Source of the DNA: Halodesulfurarchaeum sp.
GTDB lineage: Archaea > Halobacteriota > Halobacteria > Halobacteriales > Halobacteriaceae
Assembly: GCA_018334775.1 (NCBI GenBank)
Contig: JAGXLJ010000066.1
Location: 1 to 6,639 of the forward strand
Length of the DNA: 6,639 bases
Direction of reading: 5' to 3'
Shown one piece after another: positions 1 to 6,232 of this stretch. The position numbers were made by a program, and so were the translations under genes. The notes under the pieces were generated by a model, which had not been told where the DNA came from, ran no database searches, and worked only from the letters and a program-made list of their open reading frames with translations. Positions within the stretch are counted from its first letter, which is position 1, and each line of letters opens with the position of its first letter.

Positions 1-1318
1 CGAAATCAGGACCGTTGGCGACGAACATCCCATGCGGTGTGTTCTCGGCCGCCCAACGATCCGGTCCGCTCTGTATTTCCCCGCCCCCTATTCCGTCGTT
101 GACATGGACCCCAGGGCGTTGGTTGACGACGATTTCGGGCCCATCCTCGACGAACGACCCACTGTAGAGGTCTTCGCCCTGGTGTACAGCGGTAAACAGG
201 GGGCCATGCTCGTCTTCGACAGTCTCAAGGTCAGCGATCAACTGCTCCCGAACCGGATCCGTGTCGAAATCCGAATTGAGGTAGATTGGGCCCTGTCCAC
301 TCGCGACCGCTTTGGTCTGCGGCAGGTCAATCGCTTCAAGTTTTCGCTGTCGTTTCACCCCGTCTGCCTGGGGCACCAACTGCTGGACCCGTTCGGGCAC
401 CAACGCGGCGAGTGTATCGACGACCCCCGCTCGCTTGGCGACGCTCAGAACCGTTTCTCGATCGAAACCGACGGATTGTAACACGTCTTCGACCGTCCGG
501 GTGCGAGTTTGATACCCGTTTTCGACCAGCCACTCGTTGACGTAGAATTCCGTTTGCGTCGGAGCGCTGCCGTGATCGGACATCAGAACGACGTTTGTGT
601 CCTCGAGTGCCGCGAGTTTCCCCACCCACTCGTCTACCAGCAGCCAGGCACGCTTGGATGGTTCTTCGTCCCAGAAGAAGTGATGCAGGACGTTGAGATA
701 GAACAAGGTGAGATGCATGAAATCGAGGTCCCGTTCCTCGAAAAGCGACAGGGCAGCCTCGAAATGTGTGTCGAGTACTTCGAGTATGGCCTCGACCTCC
801 GCGCCACGTTCCTCGTTGCTCGATAGGAGTGGATCAGGATGGACCCGATAGTCAAAGCGAGACTCGAGCTCGGCTTCGAGGTGGGCGGGGGACGTATACC
901 CGCTGTCGATAGATCTATATTCGCCTTCGGCGGCATCAGGACCGCCGCAAACAACTGGCCCATCAAGGTTCCGGGGTGGATACATCGTGGGCATGTTGAG
1001 GACCCCTGTGGACTGACCGGCATCATTGAGGTAATCCCAGAGTTCGGCCGTTTCGAAGTCACCCCCCTCCATCACGTCGATCTGACCGGCTTCGAGGTCC
1101 ACTCGCTCGAACCAGAACACGCCGAACTTCCCTGGATTCTTTCCGGCGGAATAACATTTCCAGTTCGGGAAGGTGACAGGCGGAAGGCAACTCCGAGTGC
1201 CAGCCCAGGTCCCCTCGTTTCTGAGCGCTTCGAGGTTCGGCATCTCACCAGCATCGATCCATGGTTCGAGCAATCGCCAACTCGCTCCGTCGAGACCGAC
1301 GACAAATGTCCGTGTCAT
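1..1318 (-). CDS. Alkaline phosphatase superfamily protein (type I phosphodiesterase / nucleotide pyrophosphatase-like), 3' end outside the window
   Basis: An uninterrupted minus-strand frame starts at ATG (1316-1318) and is still open at base 1, giving 439 visible residues. Family members are metal-dependent phosphatases or phosphodiesterases using a Thr/Ser nucleophile and two metal ions. Visible signature residues, in order: VVGLDGASW with metal ligand D10; PPVTFPNW with probable nucleophile T49; LNVLHHFFW with H213; MSDHGS with D248 and H249; and TPHGMFVANG with H429 near the edge. This order matches the superfamily, and H429 implies the domain is nearly complete. The position where relatives carry Asp (four residues before H213) is Asn (N209). 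There is no signal peptide or membrane segment, so the protein is probably cytoplasmic. It is divergent from a glycan operon across a 106-nt gap, which suggests a role in nucleotide-sugar or lipid-phosphate metabolism, but the substrate is unknown. The superfamily call is strong; the exact activity is not. Confidence 0.9.
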   Translation of the reverse strand, partial: MTRTFVVGLDGASWRLLEPWIDAGEMPNLEALRNEGTWAGTRSCLPPVTFPNWKCYSAGKNPGKFGVFWFERVDLEAGQIDVMEGGDFETAELWDYLNDAGQSTGVLNMPTMYPPRNLDGPVVCGGPDAAEGEYRSIDSGYTSPAHLEAELESRFDYRVHPDPLLSSNEERGAEVEAILEVLDTHFEAALSLFEERDLDFMHLTLFYLNVLHHFFWDEEPSKRAWLLVDEWVGKLAALEDTNVVLMSDHGSAPTQTEFYVNEWLVENGYQTRTRTVEDVLQSVGFDRETVLSVAKRAGVVDTLAALVPERVQQLVPQADGVKRQRKLEAIDLPQTKAVASGQGPIYLNSDFDTDPVREQLIADLETVEDEHGPLFTAVHQGEDLYSGSFVEDGPEIVVNQRPGVHVNDGIGGGEIQSGPDRWAAENTPHGMFVANGPDF

Positions 1319-1340
1319 TATCGGACACTTGTGATGTGGC

Positions 1341-1357
1341 CTCAATTTCCTTTCGTC
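1341..1357 (-). promoter_or_regulatory. Candidate promoter for the phosphodiesterase-like gene
   Basis: Read on the minus strand, a purine-rich GACGAAA (BRE-like) is followed by the A/T-rich stretch GGAAATTGAG. The A/T core (1343-1348) lies about 25-30 nt upstream of the ATG at 1318, the spacing expected for a leaderless haloarchaeal transcript. No Shine-Dalgarno sequence is seen before this ATG. The match to a TATA consensus is weak. A second A/T-rich stretch (1388-1399) could also serve this strand, with a longer leader. Confidence 0.3.
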
Positions 1358-1387
1358 CTGGAAGAACCAGACCCGAGTTGTCGGAGC

Positions 1388-1399
1388 ATAACAAATAAG
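1388..1399 (+). promoter_or_regulatory. Candidate TATA-like element for the four-gene glycan operon
   Basis: The stretch ATAACAAATAAG is the most A/T-rich part of the divergent gap and lies 26-37 nt upstream of the GTG start at 1425. That spacing suits a haloarchaeal TATA box driving a leaderless or nearly leaderless transcript. No Shine-Dalgarno sequence precedes the GTG, which agrees with leaderless initiation. No operator palindrome was recognised in the 106-nt gap (1319-1424). Confidence 0.4.
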
Positions 1400-1424
1400 T
1401 GACGGCATCGCGGTCTCCCACATA

Positions 1425-2099
1425 GTGCGGAGCCTCGCCGTCATTCCCGCGTACAACGAGTCCGAGACCATCGGGACTGTCATCGACGGGACCGAACAGT
1501 ACGTCGATAGTGTCGTGGTCGTCGACGACGGATCGACAGATGAGACAGTCAGAAAAGCACGAGACCACGGAGCAGCGGTCCTCAAGCACGCGTTCAACAC
1601 TGGTGTCGGCGGGGCAGTACGAACGGGGTATCGATACGCAATCGAACAGGACTTTGACTTCGTCGTCCAGGTCGACGCCGACGGCCAACACGACCCGGAT
1701 CAGATCCCCCGTCTTCTCGATGCGGCCACTGACGCGGACATGGTCATTGGGAGTCGCTATCTGAACGACAGTTATCGGGAATATTCGTTCGTGCGCAAAC
1801 TGGGGATTCGGTTTTTCACCGAAATGGTCAACACGCTCGGCGGTGTGGAAATCACGGACGTAACCAGCGGCTTTCGAGTGTATCGTGTCTCGGCGCTCGA
1901 ATCGATTTTACACCACTCGGACAAACATTGGGCAGTCGAACAGACCCTGGAAGCAGCCCAGCGGGACTTCGAGATCGTCGAGGTCTCGACGGAGATCCCG
2001 ACCCGAGGCGACGGGGATTCACAGTTCACCCTCGAAACGTTCGTATTGTACCCTCTTCGAATGACCGACGTTGCCCTTCGGGTGCTGCTCTTTCGCTAA
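1425..2099 (+). CDS. GT2 family glycosyltransferase, dolichol-phosphate-sugar synthase-like (GT-A fold, no membrane domain)
   Basis: This 224-residue enzyme probably transfers a sugar from a nucleotide donor to polyprenyl/dolichyl phosphate at the cytoplasmic membrane face. Visible motifs: first beta strand with IPAYNE (residues 7-12); VVDDGSTDE around D34-D35; NTGVGGAVRTGY (58-69), as in DPM1/DPG-synthase relatives; the metal-binding DAD of VDADGQHD (D84, D86); VIGSRY (107-112); and TDVTSGFRVYR (144-154), the acceptor-side motif. Length fits a bare catalytic domain; the C-terminal membrane helices found in some relatives, such as AglD, are absent. The GTG start is chosen because it lies three codons before the first beta strand, and no ATG or GTG occurs between it and the upstream in-frame stop at 1389. 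It is the first gene of the operon, with DUF2304 2 nt downstream, a common pairing. The sugar (Glc, Man or other) cannot be determined. Confidence 0.93.
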   Translation: MRSLAVIPAYNESETIGTVIDGTEQYVDSVVVVDDGSTDETVRKARDHGAAVLKHAFNTGVGGAVRTGYRYAIEQDFDFVVQVDADGQHDPDQIPRLLDAATDADMVIGSRYLNDSYREYSFVRKLGIRFFTEMVNTLGGVEITDVTSGFRVYRVSALESILHHSDKHWAVEQTLEAAQRDFEIVEVSTEIPTRGDGDSQFTLETFVLYPLRMTDVALRVLLFR

Positions 2100-2101
2100 C
2101 C

Positions 2102-2455
2102 ATGGTCGAATACACTGTCGTCAACCTCGTCGCGTTTCTCGTTGGAATCGGCTTCCTGACGAACGGGTATCGCATGGTCCGACGGGGCCGGGAAGACATG
2201 GCGATTTTCATCACCTCACTGTTGGTCGGGGCTGGCCTGATTTTCGTTTCCCTCTTTCCGGATTTCTTCCAGGTCATCGCGACACTTCTGGGGTTGGAAT
2301 TGAAGGCCCGGGCCATCCTCGTCATCGCCAATCTCACGCTGTTCGTGTTGGTTATTTACCTCCTCAACCGGATCGCGAGTCTCTACGAACAAGTCTCCCG
2401 CCTCAATGAAGCGGTCACACTTTTGAAAGCCGACCTCGAGGACCGGGATGACTGA
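2102..2455 (+). CDS. DUF2304 family small membrane protein
   Basis: A 117-residue protein with three predicted membrane segments (about residues 5-22, 32-52 and 68-88), followed by a charged C-terminal helix (about 89-115) with heptad-like Leu/Val/Ile spacing that could form a coiled coil. The FPDFFQVIATLLGLE block between segments 2 and 3 matches the usual DUF2304 layout, in which a Pro-containing loop precedes the conserved G-hydrophobic stretch. DUF2304 genes very often sit next to DPM-like GT2 genes. Here the gap is 2 nt, so the likely role is a membrane anchor or partner that gives the soluble GT2 access to polyprenyl phosphate; this is inference. The ATG at 2102 is preferred to an in-frame upstream start at 1928, which would run 58 codons into the GT2 gene. 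No clear Shine-Dalgarno is seen, so translation probably depends on termination of the GT2. Its end overlaps the next gene by 8 nt. Confidence 0.87.
   Translation: MVEYTVVNLVAFLVGIGFLTNGYRMVRRGREDMAIFITSLLVGAGLIFVSLFPDFFQVIATLLGLELKARAILVIANLTLFVLVIYLLNRIASLYEQVSRLNEAVTLLKADLEDRDD
2438..2441 (+). promoter_or_regulatory. Shine-Dalgarno-like GAGG before the deacetylase start
   Basis: GAGG lies 6 nt upstream of the ATG at 2448, inside the end of the DUF2304 gene. It is complementary to the haloarchaeal 16S rRNA tail and supports the overlapping ATG as the real start. Confidence 0.5.
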
Positions 2456-3323
2456 CCCCCCGGAAGCCGTACTTTCAGTCGATTTCGAACTGTTTTCGCA
2501 CACGCCAGCGTATCGCCAGGCAACTGGCTCCACTCCAAACGGCTCTATCGGCATTGATGGCGGGGAATTTCTCCGGGCACAATTGTCAGAACACGATGTC
2601 TCCTCCACCTTTTTTGTGGTTTCATCGGTCGGCGAGACACATCCTGGGGTGATCGAGAACCTCGCCGCCGATGGCCACGAAATCGGGTCGCATACCCACA
2701 CTCACCGATTGCTCACCGAACTGGACCCATCTACGCGGTTGGAGGAACTGGAACGGTCCAAAGAAACACTGGAAGCCCTCACTGGCACCACGGTTACCGG
2801 GTTTCGGGCTCCAGCCTTCGATTTCGGCGCCGACCATTTCGATATGCTTGGGGCAGCGAGCTACGAATACGATTCCAGTGTCGTCGCCAGCAGGGCGATA
2901 CCCGGTTGGTACGGCGGCGAATATACGCTCCAAAAACCGGCTCCGGCCACTGCGGTCGAGGCAGACGCCCCGTCGTCTGTGGCCGAACTTCCCGTGAGTG
3001 TGATGCCCGGAATCCGGTTGCCGTTGACAGGAACCTGGCTCCGGTTTTTCGGTCCGGGCTACACCATCCTAGGGATGAAACTGCTCGCCCGGCAAGGAGT
3101 GACACCGGTTCTCTACGTTCACCCGTGGGAGTTCGTCGATTTGCCAACAATCAAGGGCGTTCCGAGACGGGTATATTGGCATACAGGCCAGTGGATGCGA
3201 CGTGCTGTTCAACGGATTCTCGATGCCGATTTCGCGTTTATCACGGCTCAAGATGCGCTCCAAGATGGCGGAGTAAGAGCTGTTGATGGAAGCGCCGAAG
3301 GTTCAAAGCGGGGTGAAAGGTGA
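2448..3323 (+). CDS. Polysaccharide deacetylase, NodB homology domain (XrtA/DUF3473-like)
   Basis: A 291-residue carbohydrate esterase family 4-type enzyme predicted to remove N-acetyl (or similar acyl) groups from a sugar, using one divalent metal. Visible motifs: SVDFE (D12, probable catalytic base/metal region); STFFVV strand (53-58); HEIGSHTHTH with the metal pair H82 and H86; GFRAP with R120; YEYDSSV (139-145); and YVHPWEF with H225 near the end. The MPGIRLP segment (186-192) and HPWEF resemble the C-terminal part of exosortase-associated deacetylases carrying DUF3473. There is no signal peptide or membrane anchor, so the enzyme appears cytoplasmic, unlike many secreted NodB enzymes. It may therefore act on a nucleotide-linked or lipid-linked sugar before export. 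The ATG at 2448 overlaps the DUF2304 stop by 8 nt and has an upstream GAGG; the stop overlaps the next gene by 4 nt. The family call is secure; the substrate is unknown. Confidence 0.93.
   Translation: MTDPPEAVLSVDFELFSHTPAYRQATGSTPNGSIGIDGGEFLRAQLSEHDVSSTFFVVSSVGETHPGVIENLAADGHEIGSHTHTHRLLTELDPSTRLEELERSKETLEALTGTTVTGFRAPAFDFGADHFDMLGAASYEYDSSVVASRAIPGWYGGEYTLQKPAPATAVEADAPSSVAELPVSVMPGIRLPLTGTWLRFFGPGYTILGMKLLARQGVTPVLYVHPWEFVDLPTIKGVPRRVYWHTGQWMRRAVQRILDADFAFITAQDALQDGGVRAVDGSAEGSKRGER
3310..3316 (+). promoter_or_regulatory. Shine-Dalgarno-like GGGGTGA before the GTG start of the flippase-like gene
   Basis: GGGGTGA ends 3 nt before the GTG at 3320 and matches the GGTGA half of the archaeal Shine-Dalgarno consensus. 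It supports GTG 3320 as the start; the next in-frame Met is residue 114, past the first membrane segments. Confidence 0.55.
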
Positions 3324-4351
3324 CCAGCAGATCTCCGCGCCAGGTCGCGATCACGATCGCACAGTACCTCATCGCGCTCCTGGCGCTGGGATGGGTCCTC
3401 CAACAGATCGACGTCATCGATGCGGTCAGCCGGCTCTTGACCCTCGATTTCTGGACGATTGCGCTGATCCTCGTGGTCAGTCTCGTTGGGGGCTTCGCCC
3501 AATTCGACACGTGGACGGCTGTGCTTCATCCAATCAAATCAGTCGGATTGCGTTCTGTGGCGAGCATTTCGCTCGTCGTTAATTTCGTGAATCAACTCCT
3601 CCCATCCCGACTCTCCGGTCGACTGGCGGCGCCATTTGTCATCCGGAGTCAAACCGGGATGAAGTATGCAGACGCCGCTGCCGTCTCTGGTGTTCACACG
3701 GGCATCTACGCAGTGCTTTACGGTGTGGTTTCGACAGCCGGTCTCGTCGCCATTGCTTCCTCCCGAGCGCTCTCGGTCGGGTGGCTGACACTCCTTGTGG
3801 TTTCCACTGGCCTCTATCTTTTGGCAGGCAGTCTGGTCCTTTTCGCCGGATCGAACCTTCGAATCCTCGATCCGGTCGTCGATTGGCTTGGGAACCTCCT
3901 CGCCACTTTGCCCCGAATCGGTCCGAAACTGGCGGCCTGGGTCCGCGGGCTCACAGACTTCACCGAAGCCTCGACACTGGCGTTCAAAAAACTCGCAGCG
4001 AACCGTCGGGTCTGGGGCCGATACGCGGTCAGTTGGAGTGTCGTGCTCATGTTCGCTCCGGCCGTTCGGGTCTGGCTCATGCTCCAGGCGTTCGGTGTGC
4101 AGTTCGAGCCGCTCGTGTTACTTCCCCTGTATCTGGTAACTGGCTACAGCGTGACGCTCCTCCCGATTTCGCCGGGTGGAGTCGGTGTCACCGAAGCAAC
4201 GGCGACGGCTGTCTTTGTTGCACTTGGTGTCCCGAGTGCGGTCATCGTCCCAGTCGTGTTCGTCGATCGGATCTTCGGGATCTATCTCCCGGCTGCAATC
4301 GGATGGATTCCGGCCGCTCGACTCGACCTCTCTTCGCTCGCTCCCGACTAA
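3320..4351 (+). CDS. UPF0104 / LPG-synthase-TM family integral membrane protein (putative lipid-linked sugar flippase)
   Basis: A 343-residue polytopic membrane protein with about seven or eight predicted helices (roughly residues 9-27, 44-63, 127-147, 153-177, 233-256, 264-283, 297-325). Two family hallmarks are present: NQLLPSRLSGRLAAPF (91-106), and LPISPGGVGVTEA (281-293), the highly conserved small-residue and Glu motif near the end. The family includes the C-terminal membrane half of haloarchaeal AglD and the flippase half of bacterial MprF. Movement of a lipid-linked sugar across the membrane is therefore the usual hypothesis, but it is unproven for most members. The gene starts with GTG inside the GTGA overlap with the deacetylase stop and is the last of the four-gene operon. 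Its TAA shares bases with the stop codon of the convergent GT39-like gene, leaving no room for an intergenic terminator. Confidence 0.9.
   Translation: MTSRSPRQVAITIAQYLIALLALGWVLQQIDVIDAVSRLLTLDFWTIALILVVSLVGGFAQFDTWTAVLHPIKSVGLRSVASISLVVNFVNQLLPSRLSGRLAAPFVIRSQTGMKYADAAAVSGVHTGIYAVLYGVVSTAGLVAIASSRALSVGWLTLLVVSTGLYLLAGSLVLFAGSNLRILDPVVDWLGNLLATLPRIGPKLAAWVRGLTDFTEASTLAFKKLAANRRVWGRYAVSWSVVLMFAPAVRVWLMLQAFGVQFEPLVLLPLYLVTGYSVTLLPISPGGVGVTEATATAVFVALGVPSAVIVPVVFVDRIFGIYLPAAIGWIPAARLDLSSLAPD
4348..4351. other. Overlapping stop codons of two convergent genes
   Basis: The four bases CTAA contain TAA of the plus-strand flippase-like gene (4349-4351) and TAG of the minus-strand GT39-like gene (4348-4350, read on the minus strand). 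No T-rich tract follows either stop within about 40 nt, so termination must occur inside the opposing coding sequence or rely on other signals. Confidence 0.95.
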
Positions 4352-6138
4352 AACGGCGGATAGCGCGATCGGTCACACTCACCTGTCTGCTCCAGAATCA
4401 CGGTGTACTGGTTCTCGGCCAGTTCCTGTTCGTCGGCGTACTGGTCGGTGTGTGGAACGACTCCGAGTCGAAGAAGGTCGGCATAGTTTCCTGGCATCGG
4501 TCGATCCGGGACAAAATTCGGTGGCCTGGGCCCGAATTCGGCGGCGATTTCGTACCCATACTCCCCGTCCAGGAGTTTTCGAAGATAGTTAGCTTTGACC
4601 GGCCCGTTCCGGTAGTAGGTCCCCTCGGCACGATAGAGAAGATCCCGATACCCCAGTTGGATATATGTCGGGCAGGGGTCCAGCCGTTCGTCGGTGCCAT
4701 GCGAACCATATGCGTGTGTAACGTTCATCGAATGCGGTATCGCCGTGTCCTGTATATGCCGGCGATATACCTCGACGACAGCGTCCTCATCACCGTTCGT
4801 TTCCAGCCATTCTGTTGCCTGGTCCCGGGGCATATGGGCATATTCGGCGACGCCAACTCCAGCATACACCGCTGAAGTGACCAGTACCAACGCTATCGCC
4901 AGACGTCCGACCGCTGGGGCTCGATCTTGGAACCTCGAAAGTGACCACCCCACGATAATTGCGAGGAGCGGAAACGTCGGAAGCAAATGATGTACCCGAA
5001 AATCGTGCCAGGCCGAAAAGAGCAGTATGTAGCTACCCAATGCGCCAAGAACCAGCACCGCGACCGTTGAGCCAACCGGACGTCGTCGCAAGTGCCACAA
5101 ACTCGCCAAAACGCCGGCAACCGACGCGAAAAACAACGGTAAGCCGAGTGCACTGAAGTACCCTCGGAGGAACCACCAGAGGATCGGCGCGTCTGGACCA
5201 GTCGTATGCGTCGCCCGTCCAACTGAACCACCAAAGATCCGTTCTAGCACCAGGTCGAAGCCCCCGATGGCAGTCGATGGAAAACTGAAAAGAATGACTA
5301 CCAATCCAACAAGAGCCCCTGTAACCACCAGTTTCGGACGAGGATTGGCAAGCACCGTTTTGGGGTGCCCATCTGCCGCTCTGAGGAGGTAGGCAAGACC
5401 TATCACCAGTACGACTGGCGCTGCGGTCAATTTGAACCCGATCGCGAGTCCGCCCGCCGCACTTGCGGCCAGGAAAAACCGGCCATCACCGAGATGGACG
5501 TATCGGATCAGGAGGAGGACGGCAAGCAACAGGAAAAACGCAGCAGGCATATCCTCGCCCCCTTCGTGAGCGATGGTGAGGAATCCGAAGGTGAGCGTCA
5601 GGACGAGACTCGCCAGGCGGCCGGTCTTCCGGTTAGCCAGTTCGACACCGATCCGGTACGTGAGATAGACGCTTCCAACCGCAAAGAGAACATTGAGAAG
5701 TCGGACCAGCGAGAGACTCCAGGTCCACACCCATTCAGGCGTGGTATGCCAGGGTTCGTAAAATCCAAATTCCCCGGCAGGATAGGCAAGGGCCGTGAAA
5801 GCGTCAGCCTCCCCCAGTAGGAGCACGCCGAAGACGAGTGGGAGGAAAACGATGCCATAGAGGTACGTTGTCGCGCCAAACGGGACACGACCCCACAAAA
5901 TACCTGAGCGGAGACTCTCGAGGCTCGGATCCTCGATGACACGGGCATACGGAACAAGCGCGTCGAGGATCCGGCTGATCTCGTCCCGAGTAGCGAAGTT
6001 CGGAATCCGATGCCAAAACCAGAACGCCGAAAGCCCAATCGAGAGCAGCAAAATATAGCGGAGCCATCTGTCAGCACGGAGATCACGGACGAGTTGCTCC
6101 CACCCCGCCCGAAAAAATGAACGCATGGAAGTCGTCAT
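4348..6138 (-). CDS. GT39-like (ArnT/PMT-type) GT-C glycosyltransferase, polytopic membrane protein
   Basis: A protein of 596 residues if started at ATG 6138. GT-C enzymes take sugar from a polyprenyl-phosphate donor and act on the outer membrane face. Visible features: a first helix (about 26-44); an extracytoplasmic loop starting TRDE with the acidic pair D52/E53 expected at the active site; an HEGGEDMP block (H191, E195, D196) before another helix; roughly a dozen helices up to about residue 430; then a soluble C-terminal domain (about 435-596). The helix region containing AWHDFRVHHLLPTFP is typical of the family. The only two cysteines (C489, C588) lie in the C-terminal domain, which also has one NVT sequon (N472). 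The start is uncertain: ATG 6126 would remove four residues, and a TTG at 6159 seems less likely. It converges on the glycan operon and probably uses the kind of donor that operon makes. Donor and acceptor are unknown. Confidence 0.88.
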   Translation of the reverse strand: MTTSMRSFFRAGWEQLVRDLRADRWLRYILLLSIGLSAFWFWHRIPNFATRDEISRILDALVPYARVIEDPSLESLRSGILWGRVPFGATTYLYGIVFLPLVFGVLLLGEADAFTALAYPAGEFGFYEPWHTTPEWVWTWSLSLVRLLNVLFAVGSVYLTYRIGVELANRKTGRLASLVLTLTFGFLTIAHEGGEDMPAAFFLLLAVLLLIRYVHLGDGRFFLAASAAGGLAIGFKLTAAPVVLVIGLAYLLRAADGHPKTVLANPRPKLVVTGALVGLVVILFSFPSTAIGGFDLVLERIFGGSVGRATHTTGPDAPILWWFLRGYFSALGLPLFFASVAGVLASLWHLRRRPVGSTVAVLVLGALGSYILLFSAWHDFRVHHLLPTFPLLAIIVGWSLSRFQDRAPAVGRLAIALVLVTSAVYAGVGVAEYAHMPRDQATEWLETNGDEDAVVEVYRRHIQDTAIPHSMNVTHAYGSHGTDERLDPCPTYIQLGYRDLLYRAEGTYYRNGPVKANYLRKLLDGEYGYEIAAEFGPRPPNFVPDRPMPGNYADLLRLGVVPHTDQYADEQELAENQYTVILEQTGECDRSRYPPF

Positions 6139-6232
6139 ACCCCAGGTTTCTGGTGTCAAGTGCCAAAAACGTGGCTCATTTCACGTCACTTCGAGTGTGG
6201 AAAACGGATGGAGCTACCGTTTCAGTGAGCAG
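6139..6232 (-). promoter_or_regulatory. Spacer between the MATE and GT39-like genes with a weak promoter candidate
   Basis: This 94-nt spacer separates two minus-strand genes. Read on the minus strand, a GTTTTTGGCAC stretch (6160-6170) lies about 22-32 nt upstream of the ATG at 6138 and could be a degenerate TATA element for a leaderless transcript. A CCGTTTT run just after the MATE stop could be a weak T-rich terminator. Neither is strong, but the gap length suggests the GT39-like gene may have its own promoter. Confidence 0.25.

Noticed and set aside
839..1402. A 187-codon plus-strand open frame opposite the phosphodiesterase-like gene
   Set aside because: It lies antisense to a frame carrying the conserved D10, T49 and HFFW-type motifs and shows no family resemblance of its own.
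1245..1691. A 148-codon minus-strand open frame across the divergent gap and the GT2 start
   Set aside because: It would overlap the starts of two genes with clear motifs and would occupy the promoter region. Its sequence matches no known family pattern.
1928..2101. N-terminal extension of DUF2304 back to 1928
   Set aside because: The extra 58 codons lie within the GT2 gene and are Arg/Pro/Ser-rich. The DUF2304 fold begins at the ATG at 2102, directly after the GT2 stop.
3781..4875. A 364-codon plus-strand open frame spanning the junction of the flippase-like and GT39-like genes
   Set aside because: It overlaps two well-supported membrane protein genes in other frames. Its translation is Arg/Ser/Pro-rich, has no recognisable motif and lacks the acidic bias of haloarchaeal proteins. 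It is a consequence of codon bias in the real genes.
5365..6086. Open frames on both strands inside the GT39-like gene (5365-5820 plus, 5598-6086 minus)
   Set aside because: Both are out-of-frame shadows of the continuous GT-C coding sequence and show neither membrane helices nor domain motifs of their own.
6139..6159. TTG start at 6159 for the GT39-like gene
   Set aside because: It adds only seven residues with no sign of conservation, while ATG 6138 and ATG 6126 are available before the first helix. ATG 6138 was chosen, with some uncertainty.
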